A stretch of DNA of 64,000 nt from Moringa oleifera (GCA_021397835.1 JAJFZO010000742.1:2985001-3049000); one strand, 5' to 3'. Numbered from the stretch's first letter, positions 51,466-64,000 are shown. Translations and numbers: made by a program. Notes: a model not told the origin generated them from the sequence alone.

Positions 51466-51674
51466 ACATCTGCAATATTTTCTCATGTTCAAGTGATTTG
51501 ACCATTACGCCCCTAGTCGATGCCGCCAAAGTCAGACAATCGATAGACGGTTTCGTCATTTAACAGCTTTTTCTTGGTGGACCCCACAGTTCTTCCCTAT
51601 ACTGCTTCGCCGTCGAAAAATACAAAAAAGAAAAAGATTTAAAAATGGGAGGAGCCTTTTAAAAGGACAGAAGA

Positions 51675-51742
51675 ATGAGAAAAGTGTGTCCGTGCAGCAG
51701 ATTCACAGAGAACAACAACAGCTTTTGCTGATGGGTGCGTAG
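51675..51742 (+). promoter_or_regulatory. Two overlapping short upstream ORFs in the OTU leader
   Basis: ATG 51,675 opens 18 codons ending TGA 51,729-51,731; the last base of that stop is the first of ATG 51,731, which opens M-G-A-stop (TAG 51,740-51,742). TGATG arrangement. Only relevant if transcription starts upstream of 51,675, which is not known; 'ccttttaaaagg' at 51,655-51,666 is a weak TATA candidate that would place the start inside this interval. Confidence 0.4.
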
Positions 51743-51790
51743 GTTAAGCCCCTTGTGCCTGTTGCGGCGTAGGTTAACTTGACGACGGTG

Positions 51791-53996
51791 ATGCTTGGCG
51801 TACTGTGCGCGCGCCCCAAGCCTTGGATCCTCAACTCTCTCGCTCTCTTTGCTCACGGCTCGGCGGCGCACCACCATCAACATACGCAACACCAGAGCCG
51901 GTTTGTGCAAAGTCCGATACAATTTGCTGACTTAGCCGATAAGAGTCGGCGGCGCCACCATTCCAGGGCCTGCCAGCTAGGAGGCTCCAGTGGTGCTGCT
52001 CCGTCCATATGGCATGCCATTCTCCCTTGCGGAGGTGGCGTCAACCGAGGACGGTGGGTTAGGCGGCTCCCCGATAGGAAAGGGGAAGGCTCTTGGAACG
52101 TCGCATGGGACGCGAGGCCAGCTCGGTGGCTCCACCGGCCTGACTCAGCTTGGCTGCTGTTCGGCGTATGCGCCTGCCTCGCCCCAATCGACTGGACCGA
52201 TGCGAATCCCGAGGCAGCCGCTGTTGAGGAGAAAGTCGATGGTCTCAATTTGAGCGCCTCCGCCTCTGATGACAGAAATTGTGGGAACTCTCCTGATTAC
52301 AAGGTCACAGGTTAGTTACAACACTGTGCAACCAAACTTGCTTTTTTCGTTTCTCTTTTTCTTTCCTTTTCTTTTTCTCGTTTCTATTTTCTTGGAGTTT
52401 TTTACTTTTACTTTTTCTACTTTTTGGTGATACCTACGTGTCTGTACTGTTCGAAATGATCAAGGATGAGTATGCTACTCCTTTCTGTTAAAGATAGTGT
52501 TTCTTCTGTTATTCTGTGCCATTGGATTGATCATTTTATTTTGAGTTAGTTGTTTAGCTGCGAGATGATTGTATAACCAATTTCAGTTTGATCATTCTAC
52601 AATGGTTTATGTGTCAGTTTGGCACTTTCCTCATTTCCTTGTAGTAGTTTTGCTGCAAGTATACTTTCACAGCACAGTTGTTTCAAATCATTATATTTGA
52701 AAGAATATTGAAGTGAAAATATAATTTGAATTTACTGGAGCTACAGGAGTGCTGGCCGACGGGAGGTGCCTTTTCAGAGCAATAGCTCATGGGGCTTGCC
52801 TGAGAAGTGGGGAGGCAGCCCCTGACGAGAATCGCCAGAGAGAACTCGCTGACGAATTACGAGCTCAGGTAAACTTTTCCTGATTCTTCGTGGAGTTTCC
52901 TTCTCTTCTTTTTGGAATTGTCCCTATAGGATTGGGACTCGTCAAACTGGTGATAACCCAGATTTTGATAGGTCAGGTGGTTGATGAGCTGTTAAAGAGG
53001 CGAGAGGAAACTGAATGGTGAGCTTCTTGGGTAGTGTGATTCTGATATTTAATTGGATTTCCAAATTTGTTTATAATGATGTAAGGTGTTTTTGATTTCC
53101 TTGAAACATATTCAGGTTTATTGAGGGAGATTTCGATGCTTATGTGAAGGAAATTCAACAACCTTATGTATGGGGTGGAGAACCTGAGTTGCTTATGGCA
53201 TCCCATGTTTTGAAGTGAGTGTCAGCTTATTGCATTAGTTTTGACTTTTATTAGCAGCCATTTCAAGCCTTTTTGAAGTATTCTTTCAGGAATTTGTGTG
53301 CGAAAATGAATAAGACTGCCCTTATGCTAGGTTCTTGAAATGCTAGCAAACACTTCCTCACATATTTACATGGTTGCTAGCTTACCAGTTTTCCGCCCAA
53401 TTCAAAACAATCCGTTTCCATTATGCCAGGTTCTTGAAATGCTTCACCTGCCACAGCAGGTGGCAGTTGGAGTTGGTATAGTTCTCGCAACTACTGGTGT
53501 TTTAAGTGGGGAAAACTATGTTCCCATTAAATGTCACTCTAGTAACCCATACAACTGCCCAGATGATGGCTTCCAGCCACTATTTCTTGGTTATAGTCTC
53601 ATGTAGGAACTCTATGTGATTGGTTCATTTTTGCTCATATTTCTCATTTAATCTTAAAGGTATGCTGTTGGATGATTTCAAAGCAAAACATGATTATTTT
53701 TCCTTTCACTTGTTCAATTGCTTTTACATTTTTGTTGAACTCCAAGTTTCCATGATTTCTTTTCCATGTAAACTTAACCCTTGTACTTGTCATGCATTTT
53801 CTTCAATTATTCCAGGACTCCGATATCAGTCTTCATGAGGGATAGAAGCTCAGGTAATTTGGTAAACATTGCAAACTATGGCGAAGAGTATGGAAAGAAT
53901 AAAGTGAGTCCCATTAACGTGTTGTTTCATGGGTATGGTCACTACGACATATTGGAGACTCTGTCAGAACGAAGTTACGAGAAAGTAAACACATAA
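51791..53996 (+). CDS. OTU4: OTU-domain cysteine protease (deubiquitinase), At3g57810/OTU4-like
   Basis: Removes ubiquitin from conjugates (OTU family). Exons 51,791-52,310, 52,747-52,868, 52,977-53,017, 53,116-53,214 and 53,816-53,996; 320 residues; all joins in phase with GT-AG introns. OTU domain occupies residues ~175-310: ADGRCLFRAIAHGACLRSGE with Asp178 and catalytic Cys181; RQRELADELRAQ; VVDELLKRREETEWFIEGD; YVWGGEPELLMASHVLK; then ISVFM…INVLFHGYGHYDILE with catalytic His303. Start: ATG 51,791; an in-frame stop (TAG 51,770) precedes it with no other ATG. Residues 1-173 are GC-rich at DNA level, poorly conserved, rich in Arg/His/Trp/Ser, with a hydrophobic stretch near 130-145 (WLLFGVCACLAPI); role unknown, perhaps targeting. 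Downstream: tRNA-Leu, same strand. Confidence 0.93.
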
Positions 53997-55893
53997 TATT
54001 TTGGGTAGTCTTCATTCTTTCTTTATGTTCTGTTGCGTCAGAATAATCACATTGAGAGATGTTTTCCCCGCTGGGTGTTCCAGCCAGACAAGAATCTGTC
54101 TCAAGTTAGATGGATTTGCTGCAGCTACCTCAACTCAAGTTACAGGCTTGTTGAGTTTTTGTAGATCCCGTACTTGTTTTTAGAATTTTAAGTTGCTATC
54201 AGAACATGAAATCAAAATTTTGTTTTCTGTTTGTTCTATATGGTTCACCTTCTCTATTAAAGCAGAATTTTTCCTTGTCACACTGTCACCAGGAAACTAG
54301 AAAGTTTCTTCATAGTGGATTCGCTGTTGGGTACTATACTTTGTTATTGAATTTCACTGCTAATTCAAAGACTTGGTCCTTACTTTATTACCACAGGCTT
54401 GAAATCAATATAACTTTATGATTCAGAATTCACAGACGTTATATGGTTTGGTACTTGGGGATTTATTTAGCTACCTCAGGCTGCATTGATTCTGAATAGG
54501 GATTTGGTCCCTTGCATCTGAGTACCAATTGATCCACCCTTGTTTCTTCTTCGTGCATGTCTATCTACGGTTGGTCAATAATTATTTAGAGTTTTTCTAC
54601 TAAAAAAATATTATTTAGGTTTGCCAAGGGGCTGTGTGCACTTGAAGATTTCTCTGTGAGAACTGGATTCTTATCTTCGAAATTAGATAATACCAAACCT
54701 TTGTTCATTATGAGTTGCTTTCGGCTTCATTCTCTAAGTTCTTCCTCACTCCAAGTGTCATTTCCTCAGAATTTTATCCAATCTAATATGCTCGAATTCC
54801 ATCTTTTGTTGATTCTTTCACATGGAGACTGATTACATCTCTGTTGGATCTTTTCTGGGTCTTATACCTTTTCTTGGATATTTTATTTTCAGAACCATAA
54901 TGAACAGAGAATTTACATTTCTTCATTACATGACCCTCATATTCCAAGGTATGGAAATGCTTTTCCAACAGAAATGAAGCTGGAGAAAGGCCATAGGTGA
55001 TGTTAATGGTTACAAAAGAAGATTATACCAAAGTAGGGAAGCAAGTGGCAGCTTATGCCAGAGAAACAATTGTCCTTTTTGTCCAATAGTTGTCATCCTA
55101 ATTGTCCTCGACTAAACATTGGTGGACAAAGAACCAGTTAGGCCTCTGATCTCTTTTTGGAAACCTAGGGTTGCTTTAGTTATAAAGATGATAATTGCTG
55201 GTGGCCTGATGCTGTGTCCTGACTATCTAGTGGATGATTTTGGCAGCATCTTTACCGAATATGCCTCGTACCTACAGGGCAGTTCTTTTTAAGGTGGTTG
55301 CCTACTAAGCAATATAATGTTAAAGAAACTAACCTGCTTATTAGCAAATATATTTGTTTGGCCACTCATTATTCTATGTCATGCTGAGTTTTACTTGTTC
55401 CTCTTAGGTATGTGCCACATAGCATACGTAATTTTTAAACCCGTACAAACATGAAAGAAAAGAGGTATATTTCTTTTCCAATAATCTTAAATTAGAGACT
55501 TTTTTTAAAGGGAGATGGGTATCTTCTGGGGACAAAGAAATAGAGTGCGAAGAGATTACCTTTACCATGTGAAAACTCCAATCAATGACTGGGAATAAAT
55601 CATTTCTTTCTAGCAACAAAAGGAAGCCCATCTCTTTCTTGGGTGATGTAAGTTCTCTTGGTTTGTACCAAAAACTGGATGGTGAATTTGCTTCTTCTCA
55701 CAAATATCATTTCTCAAATGTACATGTATTCATGAGATTAAATTTTTTAAAAAGGAAAAAGAGAAAACGTTTCATGCAATATCATAATATTTCAGATCAA
55801 ATACTTCAATAGGAAACGATGCTCAAGTTGTTTGAGTGTTGCATATCTAAAATAATGAAAACCAATATTTTTCTTTTCACACACGACAAATAA
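53997..55893. other. 3' flank of the OTU gene and intergenic DNA
   Basis: First ~400 bp probably 3' untranslated region of the OTU gene. The rest has only short unrelated frames on both strands; no gene recognised. Confidence 0.5.
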
Positions 55894-55976
55894 GCTGGTT
55901 TGCCCGAGAGGTTAAGGGGGAAGACTTAAGATCTTCTGCACATAAGTGCGCATGGGTTCGAACCCCATAGCCAGCA
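55894..55976 (+). tRNA. trnL-UAA: tRNA-Leu (anticodon UAA)
   Basis: Complete class II cloverleaf without intron. Acceptor stem GCTGGTT/AGCCAGC (one T-G pair) with discriminator A; D arm with gcccgagaggttaaggg; anticodon stem GAAGA/TCTTC with loop CTTAAGA (anticodon TAA at 55,927-55,929); long variable arm with stem GCAC/GTGC; T stem ATGGG/CCCAT with loop TTCGAAC. Internal promoter B box ggttcgaacc. Upstream 'gacaaa' (plant CAA start motif) and downstream T-rich tracts (attttattgttttt) fit RNA polymerase III transcription. Nuclear type: no surrounding organellar sequence. Decodes UUA. Confidence 0.95.
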
Positions 55977-56230
55977 CATTTTATTGTTTTTCAGCACGGC
56001 TAACAAAGCAAATACCTCCTTTTTCATTTTCTTTCTTAGAAAATATACATTGATCGATTGATTCAAAAGAAAATTATAGAATAGCCAGGAAGGCTTATAA
56101 AAAATGAGCAACATCAACTAACAGTAATCTAAAATTTTGACAAAATATGAATCAAATAAAGCATTAAAATTACAATTTTTTTTCCTGAGATGTCGAATGA
56201 TGATTATCAAGTCGGAAGACGATTCTCGTC
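55977..56230. other. Spacer between tRNA-Leu and CslA
   Basis: Contains the Pol III terminator T-tract and, on the other strand, the 3' untranslated region of the CslA gene. Confidence 0.6.
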
Positions 56231-59200
56231 CTAAGAGTTGGGAAGGAAGGTGCCCACATACCCAACTCCTGCAACAAAGAACGCCATGGATTGAAGGAAG
56301 AGGTAAATGAAGTAATGGTTCTTCCCATAGGCGAAGTCATAGCACCCACACAAGAACAGGTAGCATCCAACCCCAAGCTCTACCACATGGATTCTGTTCG
56401 CAAAATTCAACCACAAAACACGAAATGTTAATAAATATTTACTCGATCGATATAAGATTGTGACCAAGTATACAAATAATGTATACCTTTCTGCGATCCT
56501 GATGCGAGGTTTCTTGGGAGCTTTGGCACCTAACTTTGTTTTCATGGCATCTCCTAACTTCTCCGTGACAACCCATTCGTTCACTCTCCCTGCCTCTAGC
56601 AGGCCGATGAGTGTCGCCCTAGTCCGATGCAAGGACATGACGTTTTCGAATAGGATCCAGAGTACTAGTAAGTGAAACGATCTGCAAACTTGTACCATCT
56701 TCATGTTAATTAATGGACCAAATAGTTAGAGAAGGAAGAAGGAGAGAGAGAGACCTTGGAGTTCCAACTGCGTTAAGCAGAGTGATAATGGAAGGAATGT
56801 AGACAGCTCCCCACTTAGGAACTTCAACTTCAGGAACCAGAACGGTTGCAGGCAAGACAACGCAGTAGAACACAAAGGTGACGAGATGTGCTACTATCTT
56901 GCGGACGAAGAAGAAGCTGTAGATCACGTACAACTTCTTCCACAACGACACTTTCTGTGATTATTAAGGGGGAGAACACTTAGAAGCTAGCTATTCAGCA
57001 AAGATCGGGGAAAAAAAAAAGAAAATGATTCAGAGGGGTACCTTGTTTCTTACGATTTCCATGGCCATTTTCTTGAAGAGATTAGCAGGCCCACATGACC
57101 ATCGATGCTGCTGGTATCTGTACGCTTTGAAGGTACTTGGCAATTCATTTTTCACCTGTTAAAGCACGTTAATTGAAACACAAGTCTTCAACACTTGATC
57201 ACATCATGCTTCCTTTTCATACATGAATGCTTCTTAGTGACCCATCACCTTCTTTATCAATGGAAGCTCGTGATTCACCCCTTACTTTACATAAAATTTT
57301 TCAATCCAATTAATATCTTTTGCTGAACTGAATTATATAAAAGTTTTAAAAAAATATTAACGCATGATAATTTAAGTAATATATAAAAAAATAAAACAAA
57401 TATTAATTAAGCTTTTAATAAAATAAAAGGGTATTTTCATAATTTATCATATTAAAATAAAAATTAAAAAATTTAATAATTCTTTTTATTAAATTCTTAC
57501 ATGTCCCATTTATCTTTTCAAAAACTTAACCCACTTTAGATTAAGAAAAAGAATAAAAATTCTCTCCTCATCCAACTTTTTACTGAGCTTTTTAATAAAA
57601 AATTATAACAATATTTTAATAATTTATAATATCAATGTAAATAAATAAATAAAATAAACTTAATTATTAATTTTCTAAAATTGATATATATCATAATTTC
57701 AGCTCAACACAACTCAGATAAAAAAAATAAAAATGATGATGATAATGAAAGTATTAGTTACATTGTTAATTGATATTAAGTGATACCTTAAGATCTGCAA
57801 GGTATACGAATTTCCACCCTTTGAGACTGGCTCTTACTGCCAAATCCATGTCCTCCACCGTGGTGCGGTCCTTCCATCCTCCGGCCTCATTTAGTGCAGA
57901 AATTCTCCAAACCCCAGCTGTGCCTGTCCATATGTGCAAATTGAAGTGTTAATTGAGGCCTAAAAACTGTTGAAATTCAAGCTTTTCTTATTAATTAATT
58001 TGTGAATATTGCTTTGTACCATTGAAGCCGAAGAAAGCATATGTGGAGGATCCCACTTCTTGCTCCACTGTGAAATGGTAGTCCAATGACATCTCTTGCA
58101 TCCTTGTCATCAAGCATTCATTTGCATTCACTGCAGTATCACCCGAGCATCACACTCGCTACAATCAGATTCGGATTCAAAATAATAAAATAAATCTTAA
58201 TTATTTATTTTGTTAAATTATCATGTATCAGTATAGATTTTTTTATTAAAAAAATAGATCAAAGAGGATCATAGGCTTTTTTTATAAACGAACTTAGACT
58301 TAATATCATCTAGTAAAACCCAAGAAAGATTAAGTGGGAAAATTACGTTTATAACTCCTAATAAATGACTACTTACCTAAACATGATATATTAATATATT
58401 ATCATCTATTCATCTTAAGTTAGTCCAAATTAATTAAGTTAGGTTGTTCATCGTGGTAAAACCCTTAATTTTCCTTCTCTTGTCGGATCAAGGAAAGTGT
58501 TACTATCCCTTAGGGGCGGCCTATAAGACACCGACACTTTAACATAAAAATTCTTGGTCAAATTCTATTTTAATCTAAATCATATATTATATATGTTGCT
58601 TATAGGGTAATTTCGGTTGGAGATGTGACACTAAATCACCCATCAAACCTCATCACTTTGTCAACATTTTCGACTCTTTTTAGATCAATCTAATGATATC
58701 ATTACCACTAAAACAAGCATATATGAAAAGGAAAGAAAAGGAGAGACATCTTTTCCCTTGCAAGCCTTATATAATATTATGCAATAAAAATGGTGAAAAT
58801 TAAGTGCTAGCTTGATCAAGTTTAATCAAATAAGGAATAGGGTTTAGGAAGATTATTAATATTTACCGAACTTCCAACGAGCTTGAACGAGAGCAATTTC
58901 TGGGTTATGAACAAGGAAAGGTATGGTGCGCCAAAGGAAGTTTGGTTCAGGCTGGAAATCAGCGTCGAAAATGGCAACATAGTCACATTGCTTCACATAA
59001 CTGTGCTTCATGCCTTCTTTCAGAGCTCCTGCTTTGTATCCATTCCTGTTGTCCCTTATCTCATACTTTATGTTTATGCCTTTGCTTGCCCATCTTTGGC
59101 ATTCCAGCTCCACCAAGTCCTGTTTGTTTTAATTTCATCCCAAAAACAATCAAAACATGAGCATTTAGGGCACTAACCCTTGTAAAGGGTACTATATCTA

Positions 59201-59765
59201 TTAAAAACCCAGATGAGAAAGTACATCTAGAAGGCGAAAAGTGACCTAAAAGCACAACTTAGAACGGTTTAAAGGACCTTAATGGCAGGGTCTGTTGAAT
59301 CATCAAGCACTTGGATTATGATACGATCAGATGGCCATGACAGCCCACATGCAGCTCCTATTGATAGCTGATAGACCTGCAGAGATTTCCAATTCAAATT
59401 AATAAAAGAGTTGCAGAAGGCTGATGTATATGAAGCAGTTAAGCTAGCAAAGTATATACCTCTTTTTCATTGTACATGGGGATCTGCACCAGAACCATAG
59501 GGTAGGAAGAGTTTCCGAGCTCGACATCGTCCTTCATCGCCTCCCATTTGTACATCTTCTCTGGTTTTCTCCTAAGCAGCTTCACGAAAACTATAACAAT
59601 CCCCATATACACCCTTTCAATGAAAAGCATTACCGACATGGCTAAACACGTAAACACCAGCAACTTCAGCACCGGCACGATCAATGGCACTTTCGTTTGC
59701 TCCCAAATCAACCCAATCTGGCCTGTTATATCATCCCCAGGTCTCCCAAACGATAACCAATCCAT
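56231..59765 (-). CDS. CSLA9: Cellulose synthase-like A, glucomannan 4-beta-mannosyltransferase
   Basis: GT2-family polymerase of the Golgi that makes the (gluco)mannan backbone from GDP-mannose/GDP-glucose. Exons on the minus strand: 59,765-59,460, 59,376-59,278, 59,119-58,867, 58,130-58,020, 57,923-57,787, 57,155-57,042, 56,954-56,755, 56,681-56,487, 56,393-56,231; 525 residues, the usual CslA length, all joins in phase. Motifs: [26 protein letters not shown] (Asp127/128); FDADFQPEP (Asp187-x-Asp189); TTVEDMDL (Glu280-Asp281, TED equivalent); QQHRW (Gln317-Trp321, QxxRW). One N-terminal membrane segment (~30-58) and about four after residue 345; the catalytic domain lies between. Stop TAG 56,231. 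Start is the first ATG, 50 bp after the expected transcription start. Assignment to the CSLA2/CSLA9 clade rests on recall of sequence, the CslA family itself is certain. Confidence 0.95.
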
Positions 59766-59845
59766 TTCTCGTTCGAGCCCTTACAAGTTGATGGACACAG
59801 ATATTATAACTCGAACTGTGACACTATGTGACTACGTGTGCTTGG

Positions 59846-59856
59846 CTATATATAAA
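59846..59856 (-). promoter_or_regulatory. TATA box of the CslA gene
   Basis: TTTATATATAG on the minus strand, 81 bp upstream of the start codon; predicts a start near 59,815 and a ~50-base leader. Confidence 0.65.
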
Positions 59857-59989
59857 TGTTTTAAGTACCAAAACGTGTATAAAGATAGAGGGTTGCCTTT
59901 GCGACAAGAACACGAGTCTTTTTTCTTCGTGATTTTGCTACTCGGTTCTCAAGGAACTGTGATGTTTGCTTGTGAGTTAAGCTTAGGCA

Positions 59990-61485
59990 ACGTATAGTAA
60001 TAAAGGAGATGGGCACCTAGCTGGATTGGTGTCAGTGGTCAAGGGCACTCTACTCTATTGCAGAACCAAAACCCACTGCCGATCTGATCCCACAAGAGAT
60101 ATCAAAATTAGATAGCCAAAGAGAATTATAGGAACAAAATCTAGAATTCATGAAAGAGAGAGAGGGAGAGAGATCAGTAGAAGAGACTTATTGTGCCTCG
60201 GCGTGTGTCTCTTCTGTGCCTAGCTTGCAAGCTATTCTGTGAAAGCTTATGAGAGGCCTAATGCATGAAGCTTGAAACTTGTTAGTATATATAATAGGAA
60301 GTGGCAATATTGATCTATTGGATAAAGACTGCGGATCTGAAATCCAGCAAAGAACGTCAGATTCAGGCAGCGTTTCGTTCACTGTTCTTCAATAAAGTAT
60401 GCATAACAAGGTGTTTTAATTGTCTGCACCTAATTCAAGTCCAATTTTGCTAATTAATCCTTTGTGGCCACTTTGAACAAGTTTAAGTGTTGCTTTCAGT
60501 CTTCCTGGAAGCTGCCAAAGCTGGCAATAAACTCATTCATTCATTCAGAGCCCAGAAATAGCTTTAAGAAGGCTTAATTAATTAAAAGAAAATAATATAC
60601 ATTATCGAGAGCACAAAGAGTAAGGTGTAAATATTAAGCTTAATCTGTCGGTATTCTTACCGTTGTTCTTTCTTTTTCGACGTATGCCCAATTTCGGGTA
60701 TGAATCATATTTTTGTTACGAAATGTACTTTTGAAATTGTGGATACCAACTTTATAAGTTCTTTTAAATAGAGTTAGCTGCCATGTTGACCTTCTGAGCA
60801 CAAAATAATTAAAATTACACAGTCAAATATAGTTTAAAAAGGGAAAAAAATTGCAAATCGATATACAAAATTTTATTTAAATTTTTGGACCGACAGATTA
60901 TAAAAATATAAAAAAGACATGATTAAATGAATATTAAAATATGTATAATGATTTTACATAAATTTTATTCTTACAAAATAATTATTTGCTTTAATCTTGA
61001 TTGTACGATGTAATGAACACTTTAATCTCCTTTTTTAAGTTAATTACAAGCTATCTTTCTATCTATTTCTGTGGGCGCATGTGTCGGCGGGGTTGGTGAT
61101 TTTTTTTTTTTTTTCGGAGTGGAGGATGGTCACGCCACATAGGTTAATTTTGAAATTTCTAAAAGATAATTAATTATATATATGAAAATAAAGTTTAATA
61201 TAAGCCAAAGTGTTCTGTAAAGTAAAATTAATTGACGTTGATTATGATACATATCTCCCATTTATTCAATTTAGAGGTTTATTCTAAAAAAAAAAATTAT
61301 GTCAATTAATTTCTATTTGTTTTAGTAATCTTGATAAGAAAATTATTTTAATTTCATACCAATTTAAATATAAGATATTTATACTCATAAATTGTTGATT
61401 TCAATTATATTATTTTTTAAAAATTATTTATAATGTAATAATTTAACAAAATCAATAGTTAAGATTTTATATGTTTAATTTATAA
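59990..61485. other. CslA upstream intergenic DNA
   Basis: No gene. CslA promoter DNA near 59.85-60.4 kb (a second TATA-like 'tatatataatag' near 60,286), then AT-rich sequence with a T16-type tract near 61,100. Confidence 0.5.
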
Positions 61486-62002
61486 AATAAAAATTTTCAT
61501 AAAATTTTGATATTATTTCTATATTATTAATTAAATTTTTATTTTTAAAAAGTGAACAAATCAAATTTTAATCTCTCAATTTAGTTTAAATTAAATTTTA
61601 TTTAAAAAATTTAAAAATTAAAAATATGTAAATTAAAAATTTTATACAACTAATTTTGACTTAAAATTTTTCAGATGTGAAAAAATTATTCAAATCACCG
61701 TAGCAAAAACTTTCATAATTTTTTAATATCAAAAATATTATTTTAAAATTTATTATATCAAAATTTTAAAAACTAATGTAATTATTAAAAAAATTTAAAA
61801 CTTTTGTTATGGTAGCTTAAATATTTCTTTACAACTGTAAAAAATTTCAAATCAAAACTCATTATATAATATCTGTAAATATTTTTAATTTAAAATTTTT
61901 TAAGCCAAATTAATAAACCAGTTAATTTGATTTATTATTTTTTAAACATAAAATTTAATTAGGTAACATAAAAATAACAGTTTTTTATAAAATTTTTACC
62001 CT
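61486..62002. mobile_element. Foldback family copy D, full-length hairpin
   Basis: 517 bp in which the right half is an imperfect reverse complement of the left over essentially the whole length, centred near 61,745. Right end '…ataaaatttttaccct', as copy A. Internal blocks 'gtagcaaaaactttcataat' and, reversed, the block containing 'gttatggtagctta' pair with each other. No coding capacity. Likely source of long double-stranded RNA if transcribed. Confidence 0.75.
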
Positions 62003-64000
62003 AAATTTTATTATATTAATATAATAAATTATAAAATAATTTTTTATATTATTTAAAAAATTAATATAAATTTAAATAAATAAAAAATTTATTTTATATA
62101 TTAAATTCTTGTATTAATCAACGATTGAATGATAACTGGGTATTACTCAAATTTATTTGTATGTATGATATCTCTGTTACGATAAAGGTTTAAGAGTAAT
62201 TTTCCTTTTTTTGGCCATCTCTTGAATTATTGAATTAAGATTTTTTGATATTAAATATGTTTGAATAGAGAAATTTGACGGTCCAAATTTATAAGATTGA
62301 AAATTAGGGGAGAAAAGAATAAAAACTTAGGATATGAAGTTTTGAAGTCTATGATTAAGCAATTTCACCTCCAACTTAAGTGAACCATCGCTTTCTGACA
62401 GCCCCAACCCCTCTGTTTTATGTTCTAACACTGAACCTCAGTTAGACGGGCACGTGGAAGCATGTACGGACCAGTCAACTTTTTTAAAAAAATAAATTCT
62501 TAAAAATAATTAAAATAAAAAAATGACCTCATGGTAACCCAAATTATTATAATTTGGAAATAAACTTTATGTTATCTTTTTTTAATGATAAAACACTTGG
62601 GTCATTTTTGATTCATAACGATTGCAAAATTTTTCTTCAATTTAAAAATAATTTTAAAATTATAAATAATTCTATCATAGAGATATCTTGAAACTATGCA
62701 AACTATTATGTAAAAAAATTTGATGTTATCATATTGGTTTTATACCAATTTTGGCGAAGAAACTAAATATATAAATTTATTTGTGTAAAGTTTTATATTG
62801 TTCAAAAATCACTTTTAATTAATATTTTAAAAATTAAATTTGATCGATTAGTTGAATCAAATAAACGTTTGAATCGATGATTTGATCGATTTTATTCATT
62901 TTAAATTAATTTGATTTATTTATATTATCATAATGATAATAATATCATTTTGAAAAATAAAAATTAAAAATATATATTTTTTAATTTTATTATTACTTTT
63001 TAAAAATAATTTTTATTTGTATGTTTATATTGTTTATTTTGATAATATAAATTAAAATATTATAATTATTTATTATATCATTACAATTCAATCTCTAGTT
63101 AGACTTCGATTTGATCTCTGATCCTTAAGCTTCTTTTTTTTTTATTTAATGATTAATTTAGTTTTAAAAATATTGCTCTTAATTTTAATTTTTATTAAAA
63201 TATTTTAAAAGTAAATAATATTTATATATAATTTAATAATTAAAATTAATGATACAATCACTAAACAAAATTTAAATCAATGATAACTTTTTCTTAATCT
63301 ATGATTAATGAACTATTATTCTTACCCAAAACCATTTTGTATAGTTTTTCAAATTTGATTAATTACTAATAGCATATTTGGAGCAAATTAACAAATTAAT
63401 TATTAATGCAAAAGAAACTGAGATGACGGCGGCATTAGATAAAGTCCGTGATCATGACAACTATGAAATCGGTATGCATTTGGTGGTTAATGAATCATTA
63501 TTTTAGGTTTGTTCTTAATTATGTATAAGATTCAACACGTTGAAGCAATGATTTCTTTGGCTAATCTTAGACCAAGAGGTTAGTTTTTTTTTTTTTTTTT
63601 CATTATTAATATGCATATGCAAATTTAAAATAATGATAAAGAGCCCATAATTAAGAAAAGGGAATCAAACTTGAAAATGAGATCATTGGATGGAATTATA
63701 CGTTTTTTATTCATGCAATTAGATTTGGACTAGGGTTTATAAAACAAGGGGAATTAAAGTAATTAAAAGCAATGATATAGGAACGAATTTGAAAATTTTG
63801 ATAATATATTTATCGGGCTAAAAAAATCAAAATGACAATTTTGACTTTAAGGCATTTAAAAAATATATAAATTAACTTTTTAACTCTTAATTTTATTTTA
63901 ATTTTAAAAATTTGATATAAAATAATAAGCTGTACTCATCTTTCATCGTGTATATATTAATCAATTACAATATAAATTTAAACATATTTTTAAAATTTTT
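62003..64000. other. AT-rich intergenic DNA to window end
   Basis: No gene or recognisable element. A slightly GC-richer patch at 62,385-62,475 holds no open frame of note. Confidence 0.5.

Noticed and set aside
51659..52248. Long minus-strand frames of 87 and 123 codons opposite OTU exon 1
   Set aside because: Shadows of GC-rich coding sequence on the plus strand; no family resemblance.
53340..53606. 88-codon plus-strand frame in the OTU gene
   Set aside because: Lies inside intron 4, between in-phase exons; text not conserved.

Overview
The window is nuclear DNA of a eudicot plant. Evidence: spliced genes with plant-type GT-AG introns in very AT-rich DNA, a DEMETER-type 5-methylcytosine DNA glycosylase, a CslA mannan synthase, and abundant decayed Ty3/gypsy, hAT and foldback elements. 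The species cannot be named from sequence alone.

Layout. (a) 1-10.4 kb, minus strand: 16 coding exons of a DEMETER (DME)/ROS1-family DNA demethylase, open at the left edge (last ~100+ residues missing), with leader and TATA box near 10.42 kb. (b) 10.4-51.3 kb: about 40 kb without an intact host gene. It holds a dead Ty3/gypsy polyprotein (24.0-28.15 kb, plus), decayed minus-strand retroelement ORFs (about 30-32, 34.5-36 and 47.7-48.4 kb), degenerate tandem repeats, AT microsatellites, several copies of one foldback (MITE-like) family, an orphan promoter-like GC island with a possible first exon (37.64-38.22 kb), and a hAT transposon (40,486-44,682) with perfect 12-bp terminal inverted repeats. 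Its transposase is broken by three in-frame stops, and the element carries a captured genomic piece of an HMA5-type copper P1B-ATPase. (c) 51.3-54 kb, plus: a five-exon OTU-domain cysteine protease gene behind a promoter with three G-boxes. (d) 55,894-55,976, plus: a tRNA-Leu(UAA). (e) 56.2-59.8 kb, minus: a complete nine-exon CslA glucomannan 4-beta-mannosyltransferase gene. (f) 60-64 kb: AT-rich intergenic DNA with a nearly perfect 517-bp foldback element.

The three host genes (DNA demethylation in the nucleus, ubiquitin deconjugation, hemicellulose synthesis in the Golgi) have no evident functional link; this is ordinary plant gene order with a transposon-rich block between DME and the OTU gene. 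Exon joins of all three genes were checked for phase: each join keeps the frame, and the residues expected of the family appear on both sides.
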